Below the pieces are notes generated by a model that saw nothing but the letters and a program-made list of their open reading frames with translations, ran no database searches and was not told where the DNA came from. Of a stretch of 64,000 nucleotides of DNA, positions 7,831 to 17,300 are shown piece after piece (the stretch's first letter is position 1; the number at the start of each line of letters is the position of its first letter). Source of the stretch: WTFY01 sp964614915 (lineage in GTDB: Bacteria > Pseudomonadota > Gammaproteobacteria > UBA4575). Location: contig CAZTNC010000008.1 in the NCBI GenBank assembly GCA_964614915.1, positions 62,001 to 126,000 on the forward strand, written 5' to 3'. A program made the position numbers and the translations under genes.

Positions 7831-8268
7831 ATGCCAGACGACGATATGGATTTAGCCAGTGGCATCATGGCATTCGAGGCCAAACATTTTTCCCGGGCAC
7901 TGCAGATTCTCTCTCAGCTTGCGGAAAAGGGTGATGCCGATGCCCAGTACCGGTGCGCCATCATGTACCAGAACGGTCTGGGAACGGTGGCCAGCCCGGA
8001 TGCCGCCTATCGGTGGATGAAAACCGCTGCCGAGCAAGACCATGCGCTGGCCCAGCACGGACTGGGGTTCATGTACATGGAGGGGGACTGTGCCGAACGA
8101 AATGGCGAAGAGGCGGTGAAGTGGTTCACCCGGGCGGCGGAACAGGGGCTGCAGGGCTCGCAGACCACGCTTGCCCTGATGTATGAAGAAGGCCGCGGTA
8201 TTGAACAGGATCTGGAAAAAGCCAAACAGTGGTACGGCAAGGCCGGGTTCTCCTCCGATGAAACCTGA
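7831..8268 (+). CDS. Sel1-repeat (TPR-like) protein
   Basis: A soluble protein of about 145 residues built of roughly three to four Sel1-like repeats: GDADAQYRCAIMYQNGLGTV, then HALAQHGLGFMYMEGDCAER, then LQGSQTTLALMYEEGRGIEQ, each followed by an A..W...AAEQ-type helix. Such repeats form alpha-solenoids that bind other proteins. I chose ATG at 7831 because a GGAG lies eight bases upstream and the repeat region begins soon after; ATG at 7807 or 7717 would add 8 or 38 less typical residues. No signal peptide is visible. It is 17 bases before the MoxR ATPase gene and may be part of that operon, acting as a scaffold for it. Confidence 0.8.
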   Translation: MPDDDMDLASGIMAFEAKHFSRALQILSQLAEKGDADAQYRCAIMYQNGLGTVASPDAAYRWMKTAAEQDHALAQHGLGFMYMEGDCAERNGEEAVKWFTRAAEQGLQGSQTTLALMYEEGRGIEQDLEKAKQWYGKAGFSSDET

Positions 8269-8285
8269 GCGACCGACCGGCCCCG

Positions 8286-9335
8286 ATGCGACCCGCCCAC
8301 CTTATCATCGTACTTGAAAAAGAGTTTTTAGGCGCTGCCTTCGGGCACCACACGCCGGTGATGCTGTGGGGACCGCCTGGTGTAGGCAAGTCGCAGATGG
8401 TTGCGCAGGTGGCGGAAAAAAACGGTGTCGAAGTCATTGACATCCGCCTGTCTCAAATGGAACCCAGTGACCTTCGGGGTATCCCCTTCCGTGACGCTGG
8501 CACCGTAGAGTGGGCCATCCCCGCGATGCTGCCGGATGTGGACCGGCATGGTGAGAGCGGGATCTTGTTTCTAGATGAGATTACCTCGGCCGCGCCGAGT
8601 GTATCGGCAGCCGCCTATCAGTTGATTCTAGACAGGCGACTCGGGCAGTACCGCGTACCCGAAGGGTGGGCCATATTTGCGGCGGGCAACCGCCAGGGGG
8701 ACCGCGGTGTGACCTATTCGATGCCGGCTCCGCTGGCCAACCGGTTTTCTCATTTCGAGGTGGACATCAATCTGGATGACTGGGTGGCCTGGGCCTATGC
8801 CAACCACATTGACGACAAAATCATCGCCTTCTTGCGTTTTCGACCCGACCTGCTGTTTGATTTCGATCCCGCACACAACCCGGTCGCCTTCCCTTCGCCA
8901 CGTTCCTGGGAATTTGCCCACCGGGCCCTGCAAAAATTCTCGGATCGGCCCGACCTGCTCACCGGTGCACTGCAAGCCTGTGTCGGACCTGCAGCAGGTG
9001 TGGAACTCAATGCCTTCATCGCGAACCTGGATCAAATGCCTGATCTGGAAGCGATCGTACGTGGAGACGACATCGCCGCACCCCAGGAAATCGATTTGCA
9101 GTATGCGGTCGCCTCCGCGCTGGTTGGCCATGCCATTCGCGCCAGGCAAACGGAGAATGCCGGTCATGTGCACGGCAATATCCTGAACTACGCAGGCCGG
9201 TTCCCGCAGCGTGAGATGGGTGTCATGATGGTTTCAGACATGCACCGGGCAATCGGTGAGGATCTTTTCGGCTTGCCGGAGTTCACCACATGGGCGGACA
9301 AGATCGCTGACATCATGATCTATGATCACGCCTGA
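8286..9335 (+). CDS. MoxR-family AAA+ ATPase (sulfur-locus maturation type)
   Basis: A 349-residue AAA+ ATPase of the MoxR/RavA class. Walker A is GPPGVGKS (29-36), Walker B ILFLDE (93-98), sensor 1 region AIFAAGNRQGD, and an arginine-finger region PAPLANRFSHFEVD. MoxR ATPases act as chaperones that insert cofactors or assemble metalloenzymes together with a VWA-domain partner. That partner is encoded 21 bases downstream, followed at once by dsrS and cysG. I infer a role in maturing the siroheme/iron-sulfur sulfite reductase or a related sulfur enzyme; this is inference from context. The ATG at 8286 has no strong ribosome-binding site, so translational coupling to the Sel1 gene is possible. 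Confidence 0.88.
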   Translation: MRPAHLIIVLEKEFLGAAFGHHTPVMLWGPPGVGKSQMVAQVAEKNGVEVIDIRLSQMEPSDLRGIPFRDAGTVEWAIPAMLPDVDRHGESGILFLDEITSAAPSVSAAAYQLILDRRLGQYRVPEGWAIFAAGNRQGDRGVTYSMPAPLANRFSHFEVDINLDDWVAWAYANHIDDKIIAFLRFRPDLLFDFDPAHNPVAFPSPRSWEFAHRALQKFSDRPDLLTGALQACVGPAAGVELNAFIANLDQMPDLEAIVRGDDIAAPQEIDLQYAVASALVGHAIRARQTENAGHVHGNILNYAGRFPQREMGVMMVSDMHRAIGEDLFGLPEFTTWADKIADIMIYDHA

Positions 9336-9356
9336 CACGTCTTGTGACAACCGCCA

Positions 9357-10577
9357 GTGAGCAGGCCCAAAACCCAAAACAAGCTTGCCACCGCGAGAAC
9401 CCGCCTGATCCTAGACAAACCCTTCCTTGGCGCACTGGTATTGCGCCTGCCCCTGGTGGCAGCGGATCCCGGCTGGTGCAAGACCGCCAGCACCGATGCA
9501 CGCAAGCTCTACTTCAATCCGGAATATATCGAGTCGCTGGATGTCCAGGAGACGCAGTTTGTCCTTGCAAAACAGGCTTTACATTGCGCCTTGTCACATT
9601 TTGCCCGAAGGCACCACCGGCTCCGGTCGCGCTGGGATCTAGCATGTGACTATGCCGTCAATCCACTGCTGATTCACGATGGCCTGAAACCGCCCCCGGG
9701 CACCCCGGTGGAAGAAAATTTTGAAGGCATGACCGCCGAGGAAATCTACCATTGCATTGATGAATTTGATGATGAAAGCAGTGAGTTGGAAAAGCCGTCC
9801 GACAGCCTCGGCGATGAAGGAAGCCACGGGCCGCTGCAAAACGGGCAAAGTCCGCCACCACAGGAATCCAGCCGGCCAGAGCCCGATCCTGAAAACGAGG
9901 AAACCCAGGAGCTTGCACAACAGCCTGCCGAGCTGACGGCACAGCAGCAGGAAGAGTTGTCCATCCAGTGGCAACAACGTCTGGCAGGTGCGGCCCAGCA
10001 AGCCATGCAGGCTGGAAAGCTTGGGGGTTCGATGGCGCGCATGGTCGACTACATGTTGCAGCCGAAGCTCCCCTGGCGGATGTTGCTAGCAAAGTACATG
10101 ACGGCCAGTGCACGGGATGACTACAGTTATTCGAGGCCCTCTTCTCGCCGGGGAGATCCGGCAATTTTCCCCAGCCTGCGCAGCACCCAGATCAACGTCG
10201 CTGTGGGCCTTGACATCAGCGGCTCTGTTGATGACAAGGACATGAATGAATTCCTGTCCGAGGTCGATGCCATCAAGGGCAACATGCGTGCACGGATTAC
10301 CCTGCTTCCATGCGATGCCGAACTGGCAGAAGGCGTGCCCTGGATTTTCGAGCCCTGGGAAGACATTGAGATGCCACGGGTTCTCAAAGGTGGAGGAGGT
10401 ACAAGCTTTTGCCCTGTGTTTGACTGGCTAGATGGGCAGGACCAGCCGCCCGATCTGCTGGTCTACTTTACAGACGGCCAGGGAACCTTTCCCGGAACAC
10501 CACCCGGCTATCCTGTGATTTGGCTCGTCAAGGGCAAACAGGCCGTTCCCTGGGGCCAACGTGTGCAGTTGAATTGA
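9357..10577 (+). CDS. VWA-like protein with DUF2201 metallopeptidase-like N-terminus
   Basis: A 406-residue partner protein of the MoxR ATPase, starting at GTG. The N-terminal 110 residues resemble the DUF2201 zincin-like domain, ending in WDLACDYAVNPLL. The zinc-binding HExxH expected there reads KQALH (residues 72-76) followed by ALSH, so the first histidine and the catalytic glutamate are absent. An acidic, proline- and glutamine-rich linker (about 115-200) leads to a VWA-like domain. Its MIDAS-type DISGS (286-290) keeps the D-x-S-x-S pattern, and GGGGTSF and YFTDGQG supply further loop residues. Proteins of this architecture couple a MoxR ATPase to its client. It ends one base before dsrS, so the two are surely co-transcribed. 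The client is unknown. Confidence 0.85.
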   Translation: MSRPKTQNKLATARTRLILDKPFLGALVLRLPLVAADPGWCKTASTDARKLYFNPEYIESLDVQETQFVLAKQALHCALSHFARRHHRLRSRWDLACDYAVNPLLIHDGLKPPPGTPVEENFEGMTAEEIYHCIDEFDDESSELEKPSDSLGDEGSHGPLQNGQSPPPQESSRPEPDPENEETQELAQQPAELTAQQQEELSIQWQQRLAGAAQQAMQAGKLGGSMARMVDYMLQPKLPWRMLLAKYMTASARDDYSYSRPSSRRGDPAIFPSLRSTQINVAVGLDISGSVDDKDMNEFLSEVDAIKGNMRARITLLPCDAELAEGVPWIFEPWEDIEMPRVLKGGGGTSFCPVFDWLDGQDQPPDLLVYFTDGQGTFPGTPPGYPVIWLVKGKQAVPWGQRVQLN

Positions 10578-10578
10578 C

Positions 10579-11688
10579 ATGCAACTCTCTCACGAAGATC
10601 AACTGCGATTGAATGTTCTGGTTGCCCAGTCCCTGCAAGCGGTTCGCATTGATGAGTCCCGCATGCGGGTCCATGCACTATCTGAAAAAGGGGAAGCCAG
10701 CATCGACCTGAATCCCACTTGCAAGGATGAAAAATATATCCGTCTCATCCAGCAGTTTTTGTCCACACACTATCTGGGTTCGCCCGGCGGATACCCGGTA
10801 TTTTTGAGGCGCTGGACCCGAATGGGTCAGGCGCGCGATGACAGCCTGGAGAAACTGCTGCTGATCGGTGAGCCGGAGGCCGTGGTTGCCGTAGTCCATG
10901 CGTCGGGGTTGACTAATGAGTTGGCACGACGCGCTTGGTGGACTTCTACCAATGCCGAAAACGCACGGCGTATGCTTGAAAAAGAAAACGTCGTAAAGGG
11001 CAACATGGGAAAGGAGTTGGCACAGTTCCTGATTGAGTTCCTGCCATTTGAGGAAGAACAGAAGGCCATTATCGACAGTGTTCGCTTGGTTCTGCAACCC
11101 GGCCTGATCGACAATGAGACTCGCCGTGACATCTGGAAGCGGGGCAAAAGAAAAAATTCCTATTATGTGGGCTTTTTGCAACAGACCCCGGATAATTTGC
11201 CGATAGATGCAGCACCCCACGAGAAATGGAAAGCTGTCGCAAGGGTATTGAAGCCCGAAGTGGACCGTGGCAACGAGTATGCCACGCTGCTTTGCAGAAC
11301 ACTGGGTCGCGAGGGTCAGGCTTTTTTACATGTCGCCAACCTGGTATTGCAAAAGCCTAATGATCAGGAGGTCGTGGTGGCACTGCTGAATGCAATCGGG
11401 AAGTACTTTGAATGTGAGAAAACCGGTACCCGGACCTGCCGCGACATGCAATCATTGTCGAATCATGTTGGCGTACTATTCAGCGATGATCCGAAGCTTG
11501 AAAAAATTCTGTCAATTGATCCGGACCTGCAGCCCCAGCTGGATGCACTCCTGAACCTGTCCATGGTGAGCGAGAGCCTTGTGGACCCGATATTCGGCAT
11601 GACCGATGCCATTGGCACGGTGATGAGAAAGAAGATTGAACCGGTAACCCAGCCCATTGCCGGATATATCCGCCTGCTGCAGACGTGA
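10579..11688 (+). CDS. dsrS: DsrS, sulfur-oxidation accessory protein
   Basis: A 369-residue soluble protein that I recognise as DsrS, the cytoplasmic protein encoded at the end of the dsr cluster in Allochromatium-type bacteria. There it has been linked to post-transcriptional control of dsr gene products rather than to catalysis. Characteristic stretches are VRIDESRMRVHALSEKGEA, LGSPGGYPVFLRRWTRMGQA and ARRAWWTSTNAENARRML. No cofactor motif is visible. It begins with ATG one base after the VWA-like gene's stop, and cysG begins 13 bases after its stop. Its position between a MoxR/VWA pair and the siroheme synthase gene supports a joint role in making active sulfite reductase. Here it is detached from dsrAB. 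Confidence 0.85.
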   Translation: MQLSHEDQLRLNVLVAQSLQAVRIDESRMRVHALSEKGEASIDLNPTCKDEKYIRLIQQFLSTHYLGSPGGYPVFLRRWTRMGQARDDSLEKLLLIGEPEAVVAVVHASGLTNELARRAWWTSTNAENARRMLEKENVVKGNMGKELAQFLIEFLPFEEEQKAIIDSVRLVLQPGLIDNETRRDIWKRGKRKNSYYVGFLQQTPDNLPIDAAPHEKWKAVARVLKPEVDRGNEYATLLCRTLGREGQAFLHVANLVLQKPNDQEVVVALLNAIGKYFECEKTGTRTCRDMQSLSNHVGVLFSDDPKLEKILSIDPDLQPQLDALLNLSMVSESLVDPIFGMTDAIGTVMRKKIEPVTQPIAGYIRLLQT

Positions 11689-11701
11689 TGCACTTGCCTG
11701 C

Positions 11702-13135
11702 ATGAATTACCTGCCCGTATTTCTGGATATCAAGAACAAGCCTTGCCTGGTGGTCGGCGGCGGGCCGATCGCCTTACGCAAAATTTCATTGCTGGTCCGG
11801 GCTCAGGCTGAAATTACCGTCATCGCACCGGAAATCATGCCTGAAATCCATGACCAGGCCCGCGATGGTGTGGTGATCTGGCGGCAGAAGCATTTCTCTG
11901 CAGAGGACCTGAAAGATTATCAACTTGTCATGGCAGCCACGGATAGCCGAAAAGTAAATGCTGAAATTGCTGCACAGTGCAAACAAAGGGACATCTGGGT
12001 CAATGCAGCTGACGATGTTCATAGCTGCAACTTCATTCTGCCCTCCATCATTGATCGCTCCCCTGTGCAGATCGCAGTATCCACAGGAGGTGCATCGCCG
12101 GTACTGGCCAGGACACTGCGTGCAAAACTCGAAAACTGTACGCCCGCAGCTTACGGGCGATTGGCGAAACTGATCGAGGACAACCGACTCAAGGTAAAAG
12201 AGAAGTTTTCCAGCATAGAGCAAAAGCGGAAATTCTGGGAAAAAATCATCCAGGGCCCTGTGGCTGAGCTTGTTTTTTCAGGGCAGATGGATGCTGCACA
12301 AAAATTGTTGCAGGAGGCAATAGAACACGAAGACCATCGGGATCTGCCGCAGGGAGAAGTGTATCTGGTCGGGGCTGGCCCAGGTGATCCTGACCTGCTG
12401 ACATTTCGCGCATTGCGGCTGATGCAACAGGCCGATGTCGTGGTGTATGACCGCCTAGTTTCCCAGGAGATCATGGACTTGATCCGCAAGGATGCAGAAC
12501 TCATATATGCAGGCAAAGAGCGTGCGCAGCATACGTTGCCCCAAGAAACCATCAACCAGTTGCTGGTGCGCCTGGCAAAAGAAGGTAAGCGTGTCCTGCG
12601 CCTCAAGGGCGGCGACCCGTTCATATTCGGTCGTGGCGGAGAAGAAATCAGCACATTGATTGATGAGGCAATACCTTTCCAGGTAGTTCCCGGAATTACC
12701 GCAGCTACGGGGTGTGCCGCCTATGCAGGCATCCCGCTTACCCATCGCCTGCACTCGCAAGCCGTAATTTTTGCGACCGGGCACCTGAGTGACGGAACCG
12801 TGAATCTGAACTGGGAAATGCTGGCACACAAAAACCAGACCTTGGTCTTCTACATGGGACTGCAGGGTCTGGATACCATCTGCATCAACCTCAAGAAACA
12901 TGGGCTGGCACCTGCCACCCCGGCGGCCCTGGTCATGCAGGGAACCACGGCGCAACAGAAAGTGATCATGGGAAACCTGGACAACCTGCCGGCACTGGTA
13001 GCCGAACATGATGTTGAACCTCCAACGCTAGTGATCGTTGGCGATGTTGTACAGCTGCACGATACCTTGCGCTGGTTCAATCCCGAAGAAGATGTCACGG
13101 CTTCTGCCGTCCGGTTTTTTGGGGCAAGAACTTGA
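11702..13135 (+). CDS. cysG: siroheme synthase CysG (multifunctional)
   Basis: A 477-residue fusion of the precorrin-2 dehydrogenase/ferrochelatase module (about 1-205) and the uroporphyrinogen-III C-methyltransferase module (about 215-460). The first has the NAD-binding VVGGGPIALRK near residue 15 and STGGASPVLAR for the ferrochelatase region; the second has VYLVGAGPGDPDLLT, LRLKGGDPFIFGRGGEE and VVPGITAATGCAAYAGIPLT. Together they convert uroporphyrinogen III to siroheme, the cofactor of DsrAB and of assimilatory sulfite reductase. I chose ATG at 11702 (MNYLPVFLDIKNKPCLVVGG), the family's usual start. It follows dsrS by 13 bases, tying siroheme supply to the sulfur-oxidation module. Confidence 0.95.
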   Translation: MNYLPVFLDIKNKPCLVVGGGPIALRKISLLVRAQAEITVIAPEIMPEIHDQARDGVVIWRQKHFSAEDLKDYQLVMAATDSRKVNAEIAAQCKQRDIWVNAADDVHSCNFILPSIIDRSPVQIAVSTGGASPVLARTLRAKLENCTPAAYGRLAKLIEDNRLKVKEKFSSIEQKRKFWEKIIQGPVAELVFSGQMDAAQKLLQEAIEHEDHRDLPQGEVYLVGAGPGDPDLLTFRALRLMQQADVVVYDRLVSQEIMDLIRKDAELIYAGKERAQHTLPQETINQLLVRLAKEGKRVLRLKGGDPFIFGRGGEEISTLIDEAIPFQVVPGITAATGCAAYAGIPLTHRLHSQAVIFATGHLSDGTVNLNWEMLAHKNQTLVFYMGLQGLDTICINLKKHGLAPATPAALVMQGTTAQQKVIMGNLDNLPALVAEHDVEPPTLVIVGDVVQLHDTLRWFNPEEDVTASAVRFFGART

Positions 13136-13192
13136 GTGCCCGCACGCTCCCGGGATGCAGGCTGGATGCACCTGCATGAGGAAACCTAGAGA

Positions 13193-14038
13193 GTGGAAAT
13201 CCTCAATTTCTTCAATCATCCGCTGACAGGAACACCCTTTGGCTCGGCCTTGGACTTGTGCATCATACTCGCAGCGTCCGCCTGGCTGCTTTCAGTCATC
13301 ACACGTGAATACTCCTGGGTGGACCGGATTTGGCCGATATGTCCTGTGCTGTACTGCCTGTTGGTTGCAAGCGCCAACGACTTCAGTTCAGCCCGCGTGA
13401 ATCTCATGACCGTGCTCGTCTTCCTTTGGGGCACACGACTGACCTTCAACTACGCGCGCAAGGGCGGCTTCAGCAAGGGTGGCGAGGATTACCGCTGGGT
13501 CGTCATCAAACAGCAGCTCGGCCCAGTTGGATTTCAGTTGCTGAATGTCGCCTTCATTGCGCCCGTGCAAATGCTGCTGGTCTGGCTGTTTACCTCTCCC
13601 GTTCACCAGGCATGGCTATGGCAACAGGCCTCCTTGAATTGGCTGGACGCAGTTGCAGCCGCACTGTTTTTGGGGCTGTTTGTCGTCGAGGCCATTGCCG
13701 ATGAGCAAATGTGGCGGTTCCAGCAAGACAAGAAGCGGCGCATCGCAGCCGGCCAGGACATCGACACACCTTTCATCACGACCGGCCTTTTTTATTACTG
13801 CAGGCATCCCAATTACTTTTGCGAGATCGCCACGTGGTGGGTGTTTTACCTGTTTGCAGTTGCAGCTTCCGGTCAGTGGCTGCACTGGACGGGACTCGGA
13901 TTCGTCCTGCTCACCCTGCTGTTCATCCCTTCGACACGGCTCACGGAATCGATCTCGGTTTCCAGATATCCGGCGTATCGCGACTATCAGGCCTCCACGC
14001 CCGCAATTTTTCCGCTACCCAGGAATCGGCAAACCTAA
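13193..14038 (+). CDS. DUF1295 membrane protein (steroid 5-alpha-reductase-like)
   Basis: A 281-residue integral membrane protein with about six to seven hydrophobic segments. It ends in the DUF1295 signature: ITTGLFYYCRHPNYFCEIATWW with the isoprenylcysteine-methyltransferase/5-alpha-reductase-type RHPNY motif, then RLTESISVSRYPAYRDYQ. Members are thought to be membrane reductases or methyltransferases on lipid-like substrates; the substrate here is unknown. The start is GTG at 13193, 57 bases after cysG in the same direction, so it could be read through from the dsrS-cysG transcript. It is probably unrelated to sulfur metabolism. Confidence 0.85.
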   Translation: MEILNFFNHPLTGTPFGSALDLCIILAASAWLLSVITREYSWVDRIWPICPVLYCLLVASANDFSSARVNLMTVLVFLWGTRLTFNYARKGGFSKGGEDYRWVVIKQQLGPVGFQLLNVAFIAPVQMLLVWLFTSPVHQAWLWQQASLNWLDAVAAALFLGLFVVEAIADEQMWRFQQDKKRRIAAGQDIDTPFITTGLFYYCRHPNYFCEIATWWVFYLFAVAASGQWLHWTGLGFVLLTLLFIPSTRLTESISVSRYPAYRDYQASTPAIFPLPRNRQT

Positions 14039-14175
14039 CCGCTGGAACAACCCTCAGGATCGAGCACGCCAGGGAGGGGCCGAACAGGGACCGGTCAATG
14101 CGGCCTTTGAGCCGATCATCGAGCGCGAAATGGCGGAGTCAGCCCCGCAATCTAGAGCATTTCATTTCCCTGCAC

Positions 14176-14181
14176 TATAAT
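14176..14181 (+). promoter_or_regulatory. candidate -10 box upstream of gltB
   Basis: TATAAT lies 150 bases before the gltB ATG in a 293-base intergenic region. A second AT-rich stretch at 14286-14310 (ACAATATAAG, AGTATAAG) is closer to the gene. Neither has a clear -35 element, and I see no terminator, riboswitch or leader peptide in the gap. Confidence 0.25.
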
Positions 14182-14331
14182 TTGCGGCGTTTTTTCCGAA
14201 CCTGATTGGACCCGCTCGCACCTTAAGTGGTCAACCTGTTCTGGAATAACCCGTGTGCGATAGATAGTATTTCGTGTAGAACACTTACAATATAAGTACA
14301 AGTATAAGCCTCTTTCCCCGCTTCACTAATC

Positions 14332-17300
14332 ATGAACATCAATAAGATATCTTCGCAGGGCCTGTACGAGCCAAGTACAGAACATGATGCGTGCGGGGTG
14401 GGTTTCGTGGTCGATATAAAGGGCCGCAAATCGCACAAGATTATCGAAAACTCCCTCACGGTCCTCAAAAACCTGATGCACCGGGGGGCCTGCGGCTGCG
14501 AGGAAAATACCGGCGACGGCGTGGGCATGCTGACTCAACTGCCCCACAGGTTTTTCAAGAGGGTCTGCTCGGAGCTGGGGATCACCCTGCCGGAATCCGG
14601 CCACTACGGTGCCGGCATGGTATTCCTGCCTACAGACGCTGCCCAGCAGCAAGCCTGCATCGACTGGTTTCACCAGGTGGTGGAAGAAGAAGGCCAGCAT
14701 GTCCTCGGATGGCGGGATGTACCGACGGACGACGCCTTGCTGGGGGAGACCGCCAGATCGGGTGAACCGGACTTCAAGCAAATTTTCATTGGCCGAAACA
14801 GTGATGTTGAAAACGAAGCTGCCTTTGAGCGCAAGCTTTACGTGATTCGAAAGCGCATTGAACACATGATCTACGGTTCCGATCTCTCGCAGCGCGACAG
14901 TTTTTACATCCCTTCCCTCTCGTACCGGACCTGCGTCTACAAGGGCATGCTGACCGGCTCGCAGTTCGAGCCCATGTTCCCGGACATCAACGAGCCCGAT
15001 TTCGAATCGGCCATGTCACTGGTGCATCAGCGGTTTTCAACGAACACCTTCCCTTCCTGGGAACTGGCGCACCCGTTTCGCTACCTTGCGCACAACGGTG
15101 AAATCAACACCGTGCGCGGCAACATCAACTGGATGCGTGCACGCGAGTCACTGTGCAGGTCTGAGCTGTTTGGCGATGACCTGAAAAAACTTTTCCCGAC
15201 CGTGATTGAAAATGGCAGTGACTCCGCGACGTTTGACAACGTGCTGGAATTCTTGCACATGTGCGGGCGGCCGCTTCCGCATGCGGTCCTGATGATGATC
15301 CCGGAGGCATGGAGCAACCATGAAACCATGGATGAAGGCCGCAAGGCATTCTACGAATACCATGCATGTCTGATGGAACCCTGGGACGGCCCGGCCTCGA
15401 TCGCCTTTACAAACGGTGAGGTCATCGGTGCGGTGCTGGACCGAAACGGCTTGCGGCCTTCGCGCTACTACGTGACCAAGGACGACATGGTCGTGATGGC
15501 CTCGGAAGTCGGCGTGCTGGAAATCCCGCCGGAAAACATCCTGATCAAGGACCGGCTGCATCCGGGCCGCATCTTCATGGTCGATACCAAGCAGGGCAGG
15601 ATCATTGACGATGAGGAGATCAAGAAAGAGTTCGTCGAAGAAAATCCTTATTCGGACTGGCTGAAAAAAAACCTGGTCGCGCTCGAGAACCTGCCCAGCC
15701 CGAAACAAATACATGGCTCGGACAAGGACACCTTGCTGCAAAGACAGCAGGCATTTGGTTACACGCATGAAGAGTTAAGGATACTGATGGCACCCATGGC
15801 AACAAATGGGCTTGAGCCAGTGGGCTCAATGGGCACAGATGCCGCGCTGGCCGTGCTGTCCGACCGCTCGCGTTTGCTGTACGACTATTTCAAGCAACTC
15901 TTTGCGCAGGTCACCAATCCTCCGCTTGACGGAATTCGTGAAGAACTTGTCACCCAGGTGGCAACGACCATCGGGCCCGAAAAAAACCTCCTGCATCCCG
16001 ATGCTGAAAGCTGCAGGCGAATCAGGATCTCCTCGCCTGTGTTGACCAACAGCGAGCTGGCGCGGATACGGGATGTCGACCTTCCCGATTTCAAAACCAG
16101 GACCATTCCCATCTTGTACCCGGTTGCGGAAAAAGGCGATGGCCTGGACCGGGCACTGAAGGAAGTTTGCGCGCAGATCGATACGGCCATCGGGCAGGGA
16201 TACACACTGATCATCCTTTCCGACCGGGGTGTAAACGAGGAACTTGCCCCCATCCCTGCACTGCTTGCCACAGCGGGAGCGCATCATCACATGATACGTA
16301 CAGGAACACGTACCCAGGTCGGGCTGGTATTGGAGTCAGGCGAACCGCGCGAAGTGCATCATTTTGCCGTGCTCATCGGCTATGGAGTCGAGGCGGTCAA
16401 CCCCTATCTTGCACTGGAGTCCCTGGGCGACATGATCGGCAAGGGACACCTGCCGGAAATGCAGCATGAGACTGCAATCAAGCATTTCGTCAAGGCGATC
16501 AACAAGGGCCTGATCAAAACGATGTCGAAGATGGGGATCTCCACCGTGCAGTCTTACCGGGGGGCACAGATTTTTGAAGCCATCGGCCTTAACAAGGACT
16601 TTGTTGACCGGTACTTCACATGGACCGCATCGCGCATCGGCGGGATTGGGCTGGAAGAAATTGCCGAGGAAATCGGCGTGCGCCATCGCACTGCCTTCCC
16701 CGGGCGCCCGGCCAGGCTGCCCGACCTGGAATGGGGCGGCGAGTACCAGTGGCGGCGTGACGGTGAATACCACCTGTTCAACCCCGAGACCGTCTTCAAG
16801 CTGCAACACTCCACGCGGTCGGGCCAGTACAAGCTGTTCAAGGAATATACCGACAAGGTTGATGACCAGAACGAGAATCTCGCGACCCTGCGAGGACTGT
16901 TTGAATTCAGGCCTGCAGAGGAACCGGTTCCCCTGGAAGAGGTGGAGCCCATTGAAAATATCATGAAGCGGTTTTCAACCGGTGCCATGTCGTATGGTTC
17001 CATCAGCAAGCAGGCGCACGAGACCCTGGCGATTGCCATGAACCGCATCGGCGGCAAATCCAACACCGGCGAAGGCGGCGAGGACCCCGACCGGTACATC
17101 CCGGATGAAAACGGGGATTCAAGGAGAAGTGCCATCAAGCAGGTCGCCTCCGGGCGCTTCGGGGTGACCAGCGAGTACCTGGTAAATGCTGACGACTTGC
17201 AGATCAAGATGGCGCAGGGTGCAAAACCCGGCGAGGGAGGCCAGTTGCCGGGCACGAAAGTCTATCCGTGGATTGCCAAAGTGCGCCATTCAACCCCGGG

